Assembly: GCA_021772335.1 (NCBI GenBank)
Contig: JAJFMD010000005.1
Coordinates: 62,001-126,000, forward strand
Length of the DNA: 64,000 bases
DNA from: Chlamydiota bacterium
GTDB taxonomy: Bacteria > Chlamydiota > Chlamydiia > Chlamydiales > Rhabdochlamydiaceae
Reading direction: 5' to 3'
Shown here: in pieces, positions 31,670-43,272 of the stretch
Numbering within the stretch: the first letter of the stretch is position 1
Layout of the letters: every line of letters begins with the position of its first letter
Translations under genes and position numbers: made by a program
The notes under the pieces: generated by a model
The model's input: only the letters and a program-made list of their open reading frames with translations
Database searches by the model: none
What the model was told of the DNA's origin: nothing

Positions 31670-34600
31670 ATGCTAAAAAAGGCACCTAAACGGGTCAGTT
31701 TTAAAGAGAAAAAGGAGATTATTGATCTTCCAAATCTCATTGAAGTACAAATTAAATCGTGTAAAGAGTTTTTACAAGCTGATGTACTCCCTCATGAGAG
31801 AGAGAATGTTGGATTGCAAGAAGTACTCAATGAAGTTTTTCCGATTAAATCGTATGACGAGAAGACCATTTTAGAGTATCTTTCCTACAACCTTGGTCTG
31901 CCAAAATATTCTCCAGAAGAGTGTATTAGGCGGGGTATTACTTATAATGTTACCCTTAAAGTGCGATTCCGGTTGACTGATGAAACAGGAATTAAAGAGG
32001 AAGAAGTGTACATGGGTACTCTTCCAATCATGACGCATAACGGTACATTTATTGTTAATGGTGCTGAACGCGTTATTGTTTCTCAATTACATCGATCACC
32101 AGGTATTTCATTTGAGCAGCATAAGCATCTTAAAGGTACAATGCTGTATTCATTTCGCATGATACCTTATCGAGGAAGTTGGCTTGAAGGTTCCTTTGAT
32201 CAAAATGATCTGATTTATATTTATGTCGATAGAAAAAAACGACGCCGTAAAGTTTTAGCTACATCATTTATCCGCACATTAGGATATTCATCAGATAGCG
32301 ATATTATTGAAGAGTTCTTTAGCACGTGCCGTGTTAAGTTTAAATCGGATAAGGACATTGCTAAGCTAGTTGGTAAAATTCTTGCTGAGGATGTTTTAGA
32401 CGAAGCTAGTGGCGTCATTTTTGGACGTGCTGGTGAAAAACTAACCACTGCAATGCTTAAGCGTATGCTCGATGGTGGAATTCCTTTTTTAAGAATTGCT
32501 GAAGATGCTGATGAGAATAGTCCGATCATCAAAATGTTAGCTAAAGATCCTACTGATTCTTATGAATCTGCACTGAAAGATTTCTATCGCAAGATTCGCC
32601 CAGGTGAGCCAGCAACACTCTCTAATGCCCGTTCTGCAATTATGCGCCTTTTCTTCGATCCTAAGCGCTATAACCTTGGTCGTGTTGGACGTTATAAGCT
32701 AAATCGCAAGCTAGGGTTTGAAATTTCTGATGAGGCTCTTCAAAATTTAACATTGCGCAAAGAAGATGTTATTGGCGCAGTTAAGTATTTGTTAGATTTG
32801 AAAGACCGTAAAGAGAATGTTAATGTCGATGATATTGATCACCTTGCTAATCGCCGAGTTCGTTCTGTAGGGGAACTTGTGCAAAACCAATGCCGTATTG
32901 GATTAGCTCGCATGGAGAAAATCATTAAAGAACGTATCAACTTATTTGATTTTTCTTCGGATACATTAACTCCTGGTAAAATTATCTCAGCTAAAGGTCT
33001 TGCAGGCGTTCTAAAGGATTTCTTTGGAAGATCTCAGCTTTCTCAATTTATGGACCAAACGAATCCTGTAGCTGAATTGACGCATAAACGTCGTTTATCT
33101 GCACTTGGACCAGGTGGTCTTAATCGCGATCGTGCAACATTTGAAGTTCGCGACGTTCATTCAAGCCATTACGGCCGTATTTGTCCTATTGAAACTCCTG
33201 AAGGTCCGAATATTGGTTTGATCACATCGCTTTCGAGTTATGCAAAGATCAACGAGTTTGGATTTATTGAGACACCATATCGCATTGTTCGTGATGGTAT
33301 TGTCACTGAAGAAATTGAATACATGACAGCCGATCTCGAGGAGAATTGCATTATTGCGCAGGCATCAGCAGAACTTGATGACTATAACATGTTTTCTGAG
33401 CCAGACTGTTGGGTGCGTTATCGTGGCGAAGCATCTAAGATGGATACGAGCAAAGTGACTCATATGGATGTTTCCACTAAGCAACTCGTTTCTGTTGTTA
33501 CTGGTTTGATTCCGTTTCTTGAGCACGATGATGCTAACCGCGCCTTGATGGGTTCGAATATGCAACGTCAAGCTGTTCCTCTATTGATACCTGATAGTCC
33601 AATTGTTGGAACAGGTCTTGAAGCGCGTATTGCGCGTGATTCAGGCGCTGTTGTTGTTGCTAGAGAGAACGGTACTGTCGAATATGTTGATGGAAATAAG
33701 GTAATTATTGCATCTAAGGACAATCCTTTACATAAGGAAATCTACGATTTTAGAAAATTCATTCGTTCTAACTCAGGTAGTTGCATTAACCAAATGCCTC
33801 TATGTAGCGTTGGCGATGAAATATTTGCTGGTGATGTCATTGCTGATGGCCCTTCAACTAGTTGTGGTGAAGTCGCTTTAGGTAAAAACGTTCTCGTTGC
33901 GTTTATGCCTTGGTGTGGATACAACTATGAGGATGCGATTCTTATATCTCAGAAACTCGTTAAGGAAGATTACTATACATCGATTTATCTCGAAGAATTT
34001 GAATTAACTGCTCGAGATACTAAGCTTGGCAAAGAGGAGATTACTAGGGACATTCCAAATGTTTCTGAAGAGCTTCTCGCTAATCTCGATGAAGATGGAA
34101 TTATCAGAGTCGGTGCTGAAGTTAAACCGGGTGATGTTCTTGTCGGAAAAATTACTCCGAAAACTGAAACTGAGCTAGCGCCTGAAGAACGTTTATTACG
34201 TGCTATTTTTGGTGAAAAAGCTGCTGATGTCAAAGATGCTTCTCTTACTGTTCCTCCTGGAACAACGGGAGTTGTCATGGATGTTAAGGTTTTTAGTAGA
34301 CGAGATCGGTTGTCTAAAACTGACGATGAACTTGTTGAAGAGGCATCTCGCATTAAAGATGTTCAGCATGAATACCGTGTTAAAGAGCACGAGCTCATTT
34401 TAGAGCTTCATGAAAAGCTTGGAGCTTTGCTTTTAGATCAACTAGCTCCTGGTGCGATTATGCATCGTAAGACTGCTGATGTGATCATTCATGAAGGCGA
34501 TACATTTACCCAAGATATGTTAGAGACGCTAGAAGCTGAGAATATTGAAGACTTGATTATGGCGCAAAATGACGCTTATGACTCTTTAAAAGAGATTCTT

Positions 34601-35446
34601 TTCAAGCATTCTCATGCTTTGAAGCAACTTGAAATGGATCATAAAACCCAGCTTGAACAAATGCGTAAAGGAGATGTTGAACTTGATCCCGGTGTCATTC
34701 GCCAGGTAAAAGTTTATATTGCTTCGAAACGCAAATTGCAAGTGGGCGATAAGATGGCGGGTCGTCACGGAAACAAAGGTGTTGTATCAAATATCGTTCC
34801 TGAAGCGGATATGCCTTATCTTTCAGATGGAGAAACTGTAGAAATCGTACTTAATCCGTTAGGTGTACCTTCGCGGATGAATATGGGTCAGTTACTTGAG
34901 ACGCATCTTGGTTATGCTGCAAAGAAAAGCGGTATCTATGTCAAGAGTCCTGTATTTGAAGGATTTCCTGAAGATCGCATTTGGGATATGATGGCGGAAC
35001 ACAATCTTCCTACTGATGGAAAGATGCATATATTTGATGGACGCACAGGTGAGCGTTTCGATAATCGTGTAGTTGTAGGTTACATCTATATACTCAAACT
35101 TAATCACTTAGTTGCTGATAAAATTCACGCACGTTCAATTGGTCCTTATTCACTTGTTACTCAGCAGCCTCTAGGAGGTAAAGCACAAATGGGTGGCCAG
35201 CGATTTGGAGAGATGGAGGTGTGGGCGTTAGAGGCATATGGTGCTGCCTATCTCTTACAAGAGATGTTGACGGTCAAATCAGATGATGTTCCGGGTAGAA
35301 CACGGATATACGAGTCGATTGTCAAAGGCGATAACACATTACGTGCTGGAACGCCTGAGTCTTTTAATGTCTTAGTTAAGGAGCTTCAAGGCTTGTGCTT
35401 AGATGTTAAAACAGAAAAAGGTGAAGATGAAGCTAATAGTTTCTAA
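31670..35446 (+). CDS. rpoB: RNA polymerase beta subunit
   Basis: The protein of about 1258 residues covers all beta-subunit regions. The rifampicin region reads [20 protein letters not shown] followed by [32 protein letters not shown] follows. Later segments are [19 protein letters not shown] and the C-terminal [28 protein letters not shown] 31670 lies 9 bases after CAGGAG; a TTG two codons upstream (31664) is too close to it. Its stop is 43 bases before rpoC, and the two are co-transcribed. Confidence 0.99.
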   Translation: MLKKAPKRVSFKEKKEIIDLPNLIEVQIKSCKEFLQADVLPHERENVGLQEVLNEVFPIKSYDEKTILEYLSYNLGLPKYSPEECIRRGITYNVTLKVRFRLTDETGIKEEEVYMGTLPIMTHNGTFIVNGAERVIVSQLHRSPGISFEQHKHLKGTMLYSFRMIPYRGSWLEGSFDQNDLIYIYVDRKKRRRKVLATSFIRTLGYSSDSDIIEEFFSTCRVKFKSDKDIAKLVGKILAEDVLDEASGVIFGRAGEKLTTAMLKRMLDGGIPFLRIAEDADENSPIIKMLAKDPTDSYESALKDFYRKIRPGEPATLSNARSAIMRLFFDPKRYNLGRVGRYKLNRKLGFEISDEALQNLTLRKEDVIGAVKYLLDLKDRKENVNVDDIDHLANRRVRSVGELVQNQCRIGLARMEKIIKERINLFDFSSDTLTPGKIISAKGLAGVLKDFFGRSQLSQFMDQTNPVAELTHKRRLSALGPGGLNRDRATFEVRDVHSSHYGRICPIETPEGPNIGLITSLSSYAKINEFGFIETPYRIVRDGIVTEEIEYMTADLEENCIIAQASAELDDYNMFSEPDCWVRYRGEASKMDTSKVTHMDVSTKQLVSVVTGLIPFLEHDDANRALMGSNMQRQAVPLLIPDSPIVGTGLEARIARDSGAVVVARENGTVEYVDGNKVIIASKDNPLHKEIYDFRKFIRSNSGSCINQMPLCSVGDEIFAGDVIADGPSTSCGEVALGKNVLVAFMPWCGYNYEDAILISQKLVKEDYYTSIYLEEFELTARDTKLGKEEITRDIPNVSEELLANLDEDGIIRVGAEVKPGDVLVGKITPKTETELAPEERLLRAIFGEKAADVKDASLTVPPGTTGVVMDVKVFSRRDRLSKTDDELVEEASRIKDVQHEYRVKEHELILELHEKLGALLLDQLAPGAIMHRKTADVIIHEGDTFTQDMLETLEAENIEDLIMAQNDAYDSLKEILFKHSHALKQLEMDHKTQLEQMRKGDVELDPGVIRQVKVYIASKRKLQVGDKMAGRHGNKGVVSNIVPEADMPYLSDGETVEIVLNPLGVPSRMNMGQLLETHLGYAAKKSGIYVKSPVFEGFPEDRIWDMMAEHNLPTDGKMHIFDGRTGERFDNRVVVGYIYILKLNHLVADKIHARSIGPYSLVTQQPLGGKAQMGGQRFGEMEVWALEAYGAAYLLQEMLTVKSDDVPGRTRIYESIVKGDNTLRAGTPESFNVLVKELQGLCLDVKTEKGEDEANSF

Positions 35447-35488
35447 ATATATAAATAACAGTCGATAAAACCCCAAAGGGAGAGCTGC

Positions 35489-38400
35489 ATGTACGAGGAG
35501 TTTAACGATTCCGAGTTTGATAAGTTTACTATTAAGATTGCATCACCCGATGTAATTGCTAATAAGTGGTCTCGCGGAGAAATCAAAAAACCTGAGACTA
35601 TAAACTATCGAACTTTTAAACCGGAAAAAGGTGGACTGTTTTGTGAAAAGATCTTTGGTCCTACAAGGGATTGGGAATGTGCTTGTGGAAAGTACAAAAA
35701 GATTAAACACAAGGGAATCGTCTGCGACCGCTGTGGTGTCGAAGTAACGACATCTAAAGTACGTCGTGAGAGGATGGCACACATTGATCTAGCAGTGCCT
35801 GTTGTTCATATATGGTTTTTTAAGACAATGCCTTCTCGTATTGGGAATGTACTTGGTATGTCTGCCAATGATCTCGAGCGCGTTATTTATTACGAAGAAT
35901 ATGTCGTCACTGATTCTGGTACCACAACTCTTGAAAAGAAGCAGATGCTCAATGATAACGAGTATCGTGAAGCTCAAGAAAAATGGGGTACAGATTCATT
36001 CGTCGCAAAAATGGGAGCAGAAGCTGTTCAAGAGCTTTTAAAATCTGAAGATCTTCCTGCTCTTGTCGATGAATTGAAAGACAAATTGCGTAAAACTAAA
36101 TCTATGCAAGCACGTATGAAGCTTGCTAAACGCCTGAAGATTATTGAAGGTCTAAGCAACTCTAAAAATGAAGCACAATGGATGGTTCTCTCTTCAGTTG
36201 CGGTTATCCCTCCTGATCTAAGACCTCTTGTTCCATTAGATGGTGGTCGTTTTGCAACTTCTGACCTCAATGATTTATATCGCCGAGTAATTAACCGTAA
36301 TAATCGACTAAAAGCAATTTTGCGTCTTAAAACGCCTGATGTAATCATTCGCAATGAAAAGCGTATGCTTCAAGAGGCTGTTGATGCTCTTTTTGATAAT
36401 GGTCGTCACGGTCATCCAGTGATGGGTGCCGGTAATCGTCCTTTAAAAGCTCTTTCAGAGATGTTGAAAGGAAAGCAAGGACGTTTCCGTCAAAACCTAC
36501 TAGGTAAACGTGTTGATTACTCTGGTCGTTCGGTGATTATTGTTGGACCTGAACTTAAGTTTAATCAGTGTGGTCTTCCTAAGCAAATGGCTCTCGAGTT
36601 ATTTGAGCCATTCATCGTTAAAAGGCTTAAAGATCTTGGCTATGTCTACACAATTCGATCAGCTAAGAAAATGATCCAGAGACAGGCAGATGAAGTTTGG
36701 GATGTTCTCGAAGAGATCATTAAAGGACACCCTGTACTTCTTAACCGTGCACCAACACTGCACCGTCTTGGTATTCAAGCGTTTGAGCCAGTTTTGATCG
36801 AAGGTCAAGCGATTCGCATTCACCCTCTTGTAACAACGGCATTTAACGCGGACTTTGACGGTGACCAAATGGCCGTACACGTACCGCTTTCTGTTGAAGC
36901 ACAAATTGAAGCGCGTGTCTTGATGATGGCACCGGATAATATTTTCCTCCCTTCATCAGGAAAACCTGTTGCACTTCCTTCTCAGGATATGATTATGGGG
37001 CTTTATTACTTGATGCTTGATCCAGTATTTGATCCCCAGGAAGAAGGTAAAAAGATTCGTGTTTTTGCTGATCCAGAAGAGGTACTTCTTGCTCTTTCTG
37101 CTGGTAGTCACAATTGGGGCATTGAAACTGAAGAGAATAAAAGACGCGATGACCTTGGTTGGGGAATACGGATTCATGAAAAAATTAAGCTGCGCTTACC
37201 AAGCGGTATTATTGAAACGACTCCAGGAAGAGTTGTGTTCAATACGATTATTCATGAAGATCTTGGGTTCCAAAACTACGTTCTACGTAAGAAGAAACTC
37301 TCTGATCTCGTTTTAAAGAGTTACAAATTTATTGGACTTGAAGAGACTGTACAACTTCTAGATAAACTCAAATATCTCGGCTTTACCTATGCTACTAAAG
37401 CAGCTTCATCAATTGGTATTTGCGATATTAGCATCCCAAAGCATAAAGCGAAGGTTATTGAAGAATCTAATAAAAAAGTTAGGCAGGTTGTTAAGCAGTA
37501 TGAAGATGGTATTATCACACAAGGTGAGCGCCATTCTAAAATTGTGGCGATTTGGACAGCAGTTTCTGACCAACTCGTTGATGACGTCTTTGAACTGATT
37601 TGCAAATTAAATAAAGATAAAGAGCTTAATCCTCTTTACCTCTCGATCGATTCCGGTGCTCGTGGTAACCGCTCTCAGGTTATGCAGCTTGGTGCGATGC
37701 GTGGATTGATGACAAAGCCGTCAGGTGAGATTATGGAATCTCCAATTACCTCAAACTTCCGCGAAGGATTGAGCGTTCTTGAGTATTCTACATCTTCTCA
37801 CGGTGCGCGTAAAGGTCTTGCCGATACCGCCCTAAAAACTGCTGACTCAGGGTATCTAACACGTCGTCTCGTTGACGTTGCCTCTGATGTAATTGTTACT
37901 GAAATTGATTGTGGCACACTCAATGGTGTTGAGGTTGCTCCGATCATGCAGGGTCAAGAAGAATTGGTTCCAATTAGAGATCGTATCTTCGGCCGTACTG
38001 TTGTTGATGATGTTTATCAGCCTGGTGACAGTTCAATATGCCTTGCTAAATCTGGTGATGTTCTTACTGACCAGCAAGCACAAGCAATTGATGATGCTGG
38101 TATAGACAATCTTAAAATCCGTTCAGCTCTCACATGTGAAACACGTCGTGGTGTTTGCGCGAAATGTTATGGATTAAATCTTGCTAATGGTCGCCTGATT
38201 GGACTTGGAGAAGCAATTGGTATTATTGCTGCTCAGTCAATTGGTGAGCCTGGAACACAGCTGACGATGAGAACCTTCCATACGGGTGGTATTGCCGCTG
38301 CAGCTATGTCTCCAGTTCTTGAAGCTGATTTTGATGGTGTTATGATTTATCATGATATGCGCACTGTACAAAATGAAGATGGGCTATGGGTCGCTCTCAA

Positions 38401-39646
38401 TAAAAACGGTTCTCTCCATATCGTACGTGATGAAGGACGTGAGCTTGAAGAGTATAAAAAACTGCTCTCGAGTAAATCGATTGAGCCACTCCAAAGCTTT
38501 AATCTTGAAATTGGTACACACATGCTCTTTGAGGATGGCTCTAATGTGAAGAAGGGGACAAAAGTTGCCGAGCATGAACAGCACGTTATTCCGATTATTT
38601 GCGAACGCCCTGGTTTTGTGAAATATGAAGATCTTGTTGAAGGGATTTCAACTCATCGCGAAGTAAACAGACAAACCGGTCAGTCCGAGCTTGTTGTTAA
38701 ACAACATCGCGGAGAGCTACATCCTCAGATCGCTATTTATGCTGATAAAGACTTTAAAGAGCTTGTTGGTACATATGTCGTTCCATCAGGAGCTTATATC
38801 TCTGTTTCTGAGGGCAGCTCTGCTAAAGCGGGGATGATCCTTGCTCGCTTGCCACGCGGCGCAATTCGTACCAAGGATATTACTGGTGGATTGCCACGTG
38901 TTGCTGAGCTTGTTGAAGCACGTAAGCCAAAAGATGCTGCAGAGATTGCAAAAATCGATGGTATCGTCGACTTCCGTGGTGTGCAAAAATCAAAACGTAT
39001 TGTCGTTATTCGTGATGAAGAGTCTGGAATGGAAGAAGAACATCTTCTCCCACTTACCAAGCACTTAATTGTTCAACGCGGAGATAGTGTTGTTAAAGGT
39101 CAACAGTTAACAGATGGTTTGATTGTGCCTCATGAGATTCTTGATATTTGCGGTGTACGCGAGCTACAAAAGTATCTTGTAAACCAGATTCAAGAAGTGT
39201 ATCGCCTCCAAGGTGTAGACATTAATGATAAGCACATTGAGATCATTGTCCGTCAGATGCTACAAAAAGTGCGCATTACCGATCCAGGTGATACGACTTT
39301 CCTCTACGGCGAAGATATCGATAAGCGTTACTTCCATCGCGCTAACAAAAAAACCATTGAAGAAGGTGGTAAAGCTGCGCAAGCTCAGCCCGTTCTTCTC
39401 GGTATTACCAAAGCATCGCTTAGCACAGACTCCTTTGTCTCTGCTGCGAGTTTTATGGAAACTACGCGTGTTCTTACTGAAGCAGCAGTGTCTGGAAGTA
39501 CTGATTATCTTCTCGATTACAAATCCAACCTCATCATGGGTCACACGATTCCTGGTGGTACAGGATTTAAAGCGTACAATGAACGTATCAAGAAGTATCT
39601 CGAAAAAGAAGAAGAAGAAGAACTTGAGTTCTCATTCGCTGACTAA
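35489..39646 (+). CDS. rpoC: RNA polymerase beta' subunit
   Basis: The 1385-residue protein is full length. The N-terminal zinc ribbon reads CACGKYKKIKHKGIVCDRCG, the catalytic magnesium loop NADFDGDQMAVHVP, and the second zinc site CETRRGVCAKCYGLNLANG. The trigger loop region has GEAIGIIAAQSIGEPGTQLT followed by MRTFHTGG. It is followed 30 bases later by a strong terminator that ends the infA/tuf-rpoC superoperon. Confidence 0.99.
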   Translation: MYEEFNDSEFDKFTIKIASPDVIANKWSRGEIKKPETINYRTFKPEKGGLFCEKIFGPTRDWECACGKYKKIKHKGIVCDRCGVEVTTSKVRRERMAHIDLAVPVVHIWFFKTMPSRIGNVLGMSANDLERVIYYEEYVVTDSGTTTLEKKQMLNDNEYREAQEKWGTDSFVAKMGAEAVQELLKSEDLPALVDELKDKLRKTKSMQARMKLAKRLKIIEGLSNSKNEAQWMVLSSVAVIPPDLRPLVPLDGGRFATSDLNDLYRRVINRNNRLKAILRLKTPDVIIRNEKRMLQEAVDALFDNGRHGHPVMGAGNRPLKALSEMLKGKQGRFRQNLLGKRVDYSGRSVIIVGPELKFNQCGLPKQMALELFEPFIVKRLKDLGYVYTIRSAKKMIQRQADEVWDVLEEIIKGHPVLLNRAPTLHRLGIQAFEPVLIEGQAIRIHPLVTTAFNADFDGDQMAVHVPLSVEAQIEARVLMMAPDNIFLPSSGKPVALPSQDMIMGLYYLMLDPVFDPQEEGKKIRVFADPEEVLLALSAGSHNWGIETEENKRRDDLGWGIRIHEKIKLRLPSGIIETTPGRVVFNTIIHEDLGFQNYVLRKKKLSDLVLKSYKFIGLEETVQLLDKLKYLGFTYATKAASSIGICDISIPKHKAKVIEESNKKVRQVVKQYEDGIITQGERHSKIVAIWTAVSDQLVDDVFELICKLNKDKELNPLYLSIDSGARGNRSQVMQLGAMRGLMTKPSGEIMESPITSNFREGLSVLEYSTSSHGARKGLADTALKTADSGYLTRRLVDVASDVIVTEIDCGTLNGVEVAPIMQGQEELVPIRDRIFGRTVVDDVYQPGDSSICLAKSGDVLTDQQAQAIDDAGIDNLKIRSALTCETRRGVCAKCYGLNLANGRLIGLGEAIGIIAAQSIGEPGTQLTMRTFHTGGIAAAAMSPVLEADFDGVMIYHDMRTVQNEDGLWVALNKNGSLHIVRDEGRELEEYKKLLSSKSIEPLQSFNLEIGTHMLFEDGSNVKKGTKVAEHEQHVIPIICERPGFVKYEDLVEGISTHREVNRQTGQSELVVKQHRGELHPQIAIYADKDFKELVGTYVVPSGAYISVSEGSSAKAGMILARLPRGAIRTKDITGGLPRVAELVEARKPKDAAEIAKIDGIVDFRGVQKSKRIVVIRDEESGMEEEHLLPLTKHLIVQRGDSVVKGQQLTDGLIVPHEILDICGVRELQKYLVNQIQEVYRLQGVDINDKHIEIIVRQMLQKVRITDPGDTTFLYGEDIDKRYFHRANKKTIEEGGKAAQAQPVLLGITKASLSTDSFVSAASFMETTRVLTEAAVSGSTDYLLDYKSNLIMGHTIPGGTGFKAYNERIKKYLEKEEEEELEFSFAD

Positions 39647-39676
39647 GAGATATGTCATTAAAGTTCTAAGTAAAAG

Positions 39677-39702
39677 AGCGCCTCAAATGAGGCGCTTTTT
39701 TT
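39677..39702 (+). terminator. Rho-independent terminator after rpoC
   Basis: AGCGCCTC (39677-39684), loop AAAT and GAGGCGCT (39689-39696) form a perfect GC-rich stem followed by TTTTTT. This is the clearest intrinsic terminator in the window. Confidence 0.93.
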
Positions 39703-39873
39703 ATTTCTAAATATTTGAATTTCAATTGATACTGCTAATAGTAAGTTTAGTAAGCTCAATCTATTTAATTGAAAATATTTTTTCCTGTTAAAGATGGGGT
39801 TTGTTTTTATTCTTTAGAGAAATAGTTAAATATAGTATTATCCCTCCACAAAATGTAGAAAAAGGTAGTTGGT

Positions 39874-42800
39874 TTGAGTTTTTCTAATAATATTTATGAT
39901 AGTGGCTCATCAAATACAGCGAATTCTTATGTTCAAGTTCTTGATATTGAACAGGAACTTAATACACGCACTCAAGAAATCGTATCCAATCAGGGATTCT
40001 TAGATACTAACCATGATACCGGTTCCTATCCGATTCTCAGAGAACTTTTGCGATTTACGGTTACCTCTATTAATACACCTCCCTTAGACCCTCAAAAAAG
40101 ACAATTAAGACAGAGAATAGAAACTGTAAAAGAGAATTACTTAACATTCTGTCAGCAAAACAACATCGTTCAATCTCAAGATGATGACGAACCCCGCGTG
40201 TTTGCCGCTATCAGAAATCAAGCGGATCATTTAGCAGCAAGAGTTCTTGCGGAGAGAAAAGTTGAGAAAATCGTAAACTTTCGACCTCAATTAGATTTAA
40301 AGACAGTTCGAGCTAAAAGGCCTGAAGAAATTGAAATATTGTATAATGAGATTCTAGAGGAAGAAAAAGGCATTCAAAAACTAGGCGATAATTTTAGTGA
40401 TTTAATCGATTGCGCTAATATCGATGAAAATCTAGAGGATCAGTACGCGATTACAGTTAAACGTTCAACTCATTCAAATGCGAAAAATCTACATAAAAAA
40501 GCAATAACTCCTTTGACTACAAAACAGAAAGGTTATCGTGCTGCTGGAATTGCTATGATCGTTGCAACAATAGCTATTGCAGTTGTCGCGGCCACTTTTA
40601 CAGCATTATTTGCTCCTATATTTGCAGCGATCTTTATAGGTACTGCAGCTACTGCAGCTATTGGTATTCCATTTTTAATTCTCAGTAAAAGACAGGATCA
40701 GAGCAGGATCGTCAATGAGAGTTCTACCCAATCTGACTCTTTAGTTGACATTGAGGTTTCGGATAATCTCTTGCTCGGTTACAGCGTTTTCCTGCTTCTC
40801 CGTAATAATGACATAGTTAGTGGAAATTACGAGGGGGAGAGCCGTTTTGTTTTGAGCAAAGAGCAATTACAACAGCTTAATAGAAGCCTCGATAAAAACA
40901 TTCGATGGAAAGATGATATCGAATTGATTTTTAAGGGGCTTATCGGAGATGGAGAATACATTCAACTCGGGCAAAAATCAAATTCAGAAATTCTCCGATC
41001 ACCGTTGAATTTGTCACAAGCGATGATTAAACGATTAAAAAAGCTGCCAGCAAATCAACCTGCTTTGCTCTTTGAAGCTTTCTCCCTCTGCCTCCATGAT
41101 CATCCTGAACGAGCTTTTTACAAAGCTGAAATCGAAACGATCTATGCCGATTTGGGTTTGCGATCTTCAAATGGAAGAATTAAAACATTTCTAGAGGCTG
41201 ATCCCTATCGGTCCAATTTAGGAACAAATCAAATTGAAGCGATTTCTCCCTCCTTAAATAAGTTGATTAAACTCAAACAACTGATACTCAAATTTACAGA
41301 ATGTTCTACTTTTTCAGCGGGCGTTGAACATCTCCAAACTTTGGGCGTTGACAGACTTGACTACATGAAACAATACAAAATCGGTATTCTCCAAGAAATC
41401 TACCGTTTTGTTTCAGGAGACCCCACGCACTTTGCAACATTGGACGAAGAAATAGGAGGATTGCCCTCGATCAATCAAATCGAGGAAAAGAGTCAGCAGC
41501 TATGCATCAGAGTTCTTAGAGACTACACTCTTCCCGTTATTGAAAAAAACGAAACATACGAATTTAGTAATGATGAAGTTATAGCCCTTTATGAAGGAAA
41601 CCCATTCACAACATATACAGAAAATATAACCCACAAAAATGTCTCTAAGCTTTTCGATCGATTAAAGAGCAGCTCCGCCTATTGCCGTATCATTGCTAGG
41701 ACGTCTGGTTATGAGGAGGGAGTCAACGATCTCATGCGCGACTTTAACCGTCGTCTTAATAACTATTATAACTTAAGCTCAACTAGTGAATATTATGGTA
41801 GACCCATGGTCGATCATGCGGTTACAAATTTCGAGCTTCTCGTTGCGCAGATTGTCTATCAAGATCAATCAAGGGTTACGGACGATTCGGTGGAAAAAGC
41901 TTTAATCGTCCTCAATGGAACTTTGGGAGCTGATCTTGTGCGAGGGTGTGAGAATGGACTTGCAAGACGGGTAAAACGGATGCAAGACGCGCTTAATCCT
42001 TCTACTGGCAATTACATTCTCGATCATCTTAAAGAGAGGAAAAAAGGACTCTTAGATGCTGCTTTTCAACGAATATACGGATCGAATTCTGAAAGTTCAA
42101 TGGTCTATCGTCATCAAGTTAAGGCTGGAGCTTACCTTTATTTAAATGATCCCGAATCTGGTGACAGTATCCCTTCTTCTATTACTGATTTAAATTCTTA
42201 TTCAGTCAGACCTCTTGTACAGAGGTTTTTTCAATCTTATACTCCTGAATTCATTTACCAAACTGTTTTGGATTTTCTTAAAGAGAAATTCCGAGAACTA
42301 AACACTACGCAAGAAGGTGGTCTCTATAACGATGAAGGGATGTATGAGCTATTAGAAGTTCTCGGATTTGGCAATGACAGAGAAGAGCTAGACAAGCTGT
42401 ATCGCATCGCTGGCAGCACGGAAAATCGCTGGCAATATTCCTTCTTTGAACAAGATCTTCCCCGCTATTTAATCCCCTATCTTCTCAAGCAAAATATTCT
42501 CCGAAATAAATTCATGCATTCTTCAGCTTCAGCATATATAAAATGCTGTCATGATGTATACGGCACATATTATAGATCCAACCCTGGCAATAATGATGGT
42601 AGTAATAACTCTATCAGAAGAATTAGTCATGCACCTATATCTGCATGGGAATCTGCAGTAAATCAAGAAATGGACGAATGGATATCTAGATCTATTCGAC
42701 ATTATCGATTCTATTATAAGATTTCTCAAGATCAAATGCTAAATTTTTTACAGGCATATGATCTTGAAGCTGGCATTAGATTAGAATTAAGGCGTGATAT

Positions 42801-42960
42801 TAGACGTGATAGATCTTCGGGTGAACTAGATTCATCTCAGATAGAAGCAATGGAAAGAATTCATCAACGCGTGATACGTGAGTTAAGGCAAGATCTTAGT
42901 GGTAATGAACAGGAAACTTTTATTCAGAGGACGTTAAGACTTCCTCTACGACTATTATGA
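39874..42960 (+). CDS. Large Inc-like protein inserted between rpoC and tal
   Basis: The 1028-residue protein has no recognised enzymatic domain. Residues about 223-245 and 247-270 form two adjacent hydrophobic segments joined by TALFAP. They are flanked by long charged, helical regions, so the layout is that of an Inc-type membrane protein. The turn motif resembles TGLFAP and TGIFCP in the two Inc-like paralogs at 23,243-25,849. The start is TTG 39874 (with AAAGGTAG upstream); no in-frame ATG occurs until within the hydrophobic region. rpoC and tal are neighbours in classical Chlamydia, so the gene looks inserted. The frame stays open after the TGA stop. Confidence 0.65.
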   Translation: MSFSNNIYDSGSSNTANSYVQVLDIEQELNTRTQEIVSNQGFLDTNHDTGSYPILRELLRFTVTSINTPPLDPQKRQLRQRIETVKENYLTFCQQNNIVQSQDDDEPRVFAAIRNQADHLAARVLAERKVEKIVNFRPQLDLKTVRAKRPEEIEILYNEILEEEKGIQKLGDNFSDLIDCANIDENLEDQYAITVKRSTHSNAKNLHKKAITPLTTKQKGYRAAGIAMIVATIAIAVVAATFTALFAPIFAAIFIGTAATAAIGIPFLILSKRQDQSRIVNESSTQSDSLVDIEVSDNLLLGYSVFLLLRNNDIVSGNYEGESRFVLSKEQLQQLNRSLDKNIRWKDDIELIFKGLIGDGEYIQLGQKSNSEILRSPLNLSQAMIKRLKKLPANQPALLFEAFSLCLHDHPERAFYKAEIETIYADLGLRSSNGRIKTFLEADPYRSNLGTNQIEAISPSLNKLIKLKQLILKFTECSTFSAGVEHLQTLGVDRLDYMKQYKIGILQEIYRFVSGDPTHFATLDEEIGGLPSINQIEEKSQQLCIRVLRDYTLPVIEKNETYEFSNDEVIALYEGNPFTTYTENITHKNVSKLFDRLKSSSAYCRIIARTSGYEEGVNDLMRDFNRRLNNYYNLSSTSEYYGRPMVDHAVTNFELLVAQIVYQDQSRVTDDSVEKALIVLNGTLGADLVRGCENGLARRVKRMQDALNPSTGNYILDHLKERKKGLLDAAFQRIYGSNSESSMVYRHQVKAGAYLYLNDPESGDSIPSSITDLNSYSVRPLVQRFFQSYTPEFIYQTVLDFLKEKFRELNTTQEGGLYNDEGMYELLEVLGFGNDREELDKLYRIAGSTENRWQYSFFEQDLPRYLIPYLLKQNILRNKFMHSSASAYIKCCHDVYGTYYRSNPGNNDGSNNSIRRISHAPISAWESAVNQEMDEWISRSIRHYRFYYKISQDQMLNFLQAYDLEAGIRLELRRDIRRDRSSGELDSSQIEAMERIHQRVIRELRQDLSGNEQETFIQRTLRLPLRLL

Positions 42961-43194
42961 GATAATTGGAAGAACAAGATCAAAATTAAGCTAATTGAGT
43001 TTAAAATAGATCGAAATCCTCATGGTAGACAACAGAATACTTCGCACGGGTCAGCGCATACGCAAGAAGCACAGTTTATATTAGAGCAAAATCCTTCAAT
43101 TAGAGAAGCAATGCAAGGATTACAAAGTGTTAGAATGCAAAGAATACTATTAATTCATATCATGCAACAGTTCCAGAATCAACAGCAAGAATAA
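42961..43194 (+). other. In-frame open extension after the TGA of the large Inc-like gene
   Basis: Directly after the TGA (42958-42960) the same frame stays open for 77 sense codons to TAA (43192-43194). The translation looks protein-like: FKIDRNPHGRQQNTSHGSAH, then EAQFILEQNPSIREAMQGLQ, then a glutamine-rich end. There is no good start codon or ribosome binding site at its beginning. Likely explanations are a recent nonsense mutation that shortened a longer protein, or stop readthrough. A chance open frame of this length in AT-rich DNA is unlikely but possible. Confidence 0.4.
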
Positions 43195-43272
43195 TCTATA
43201 CGCACAATTAGAAATTGCTTATCTGCAAGATTCTTTCAAAAAGAAATCAGAGAGTTGATATAAAGCTGGTTG

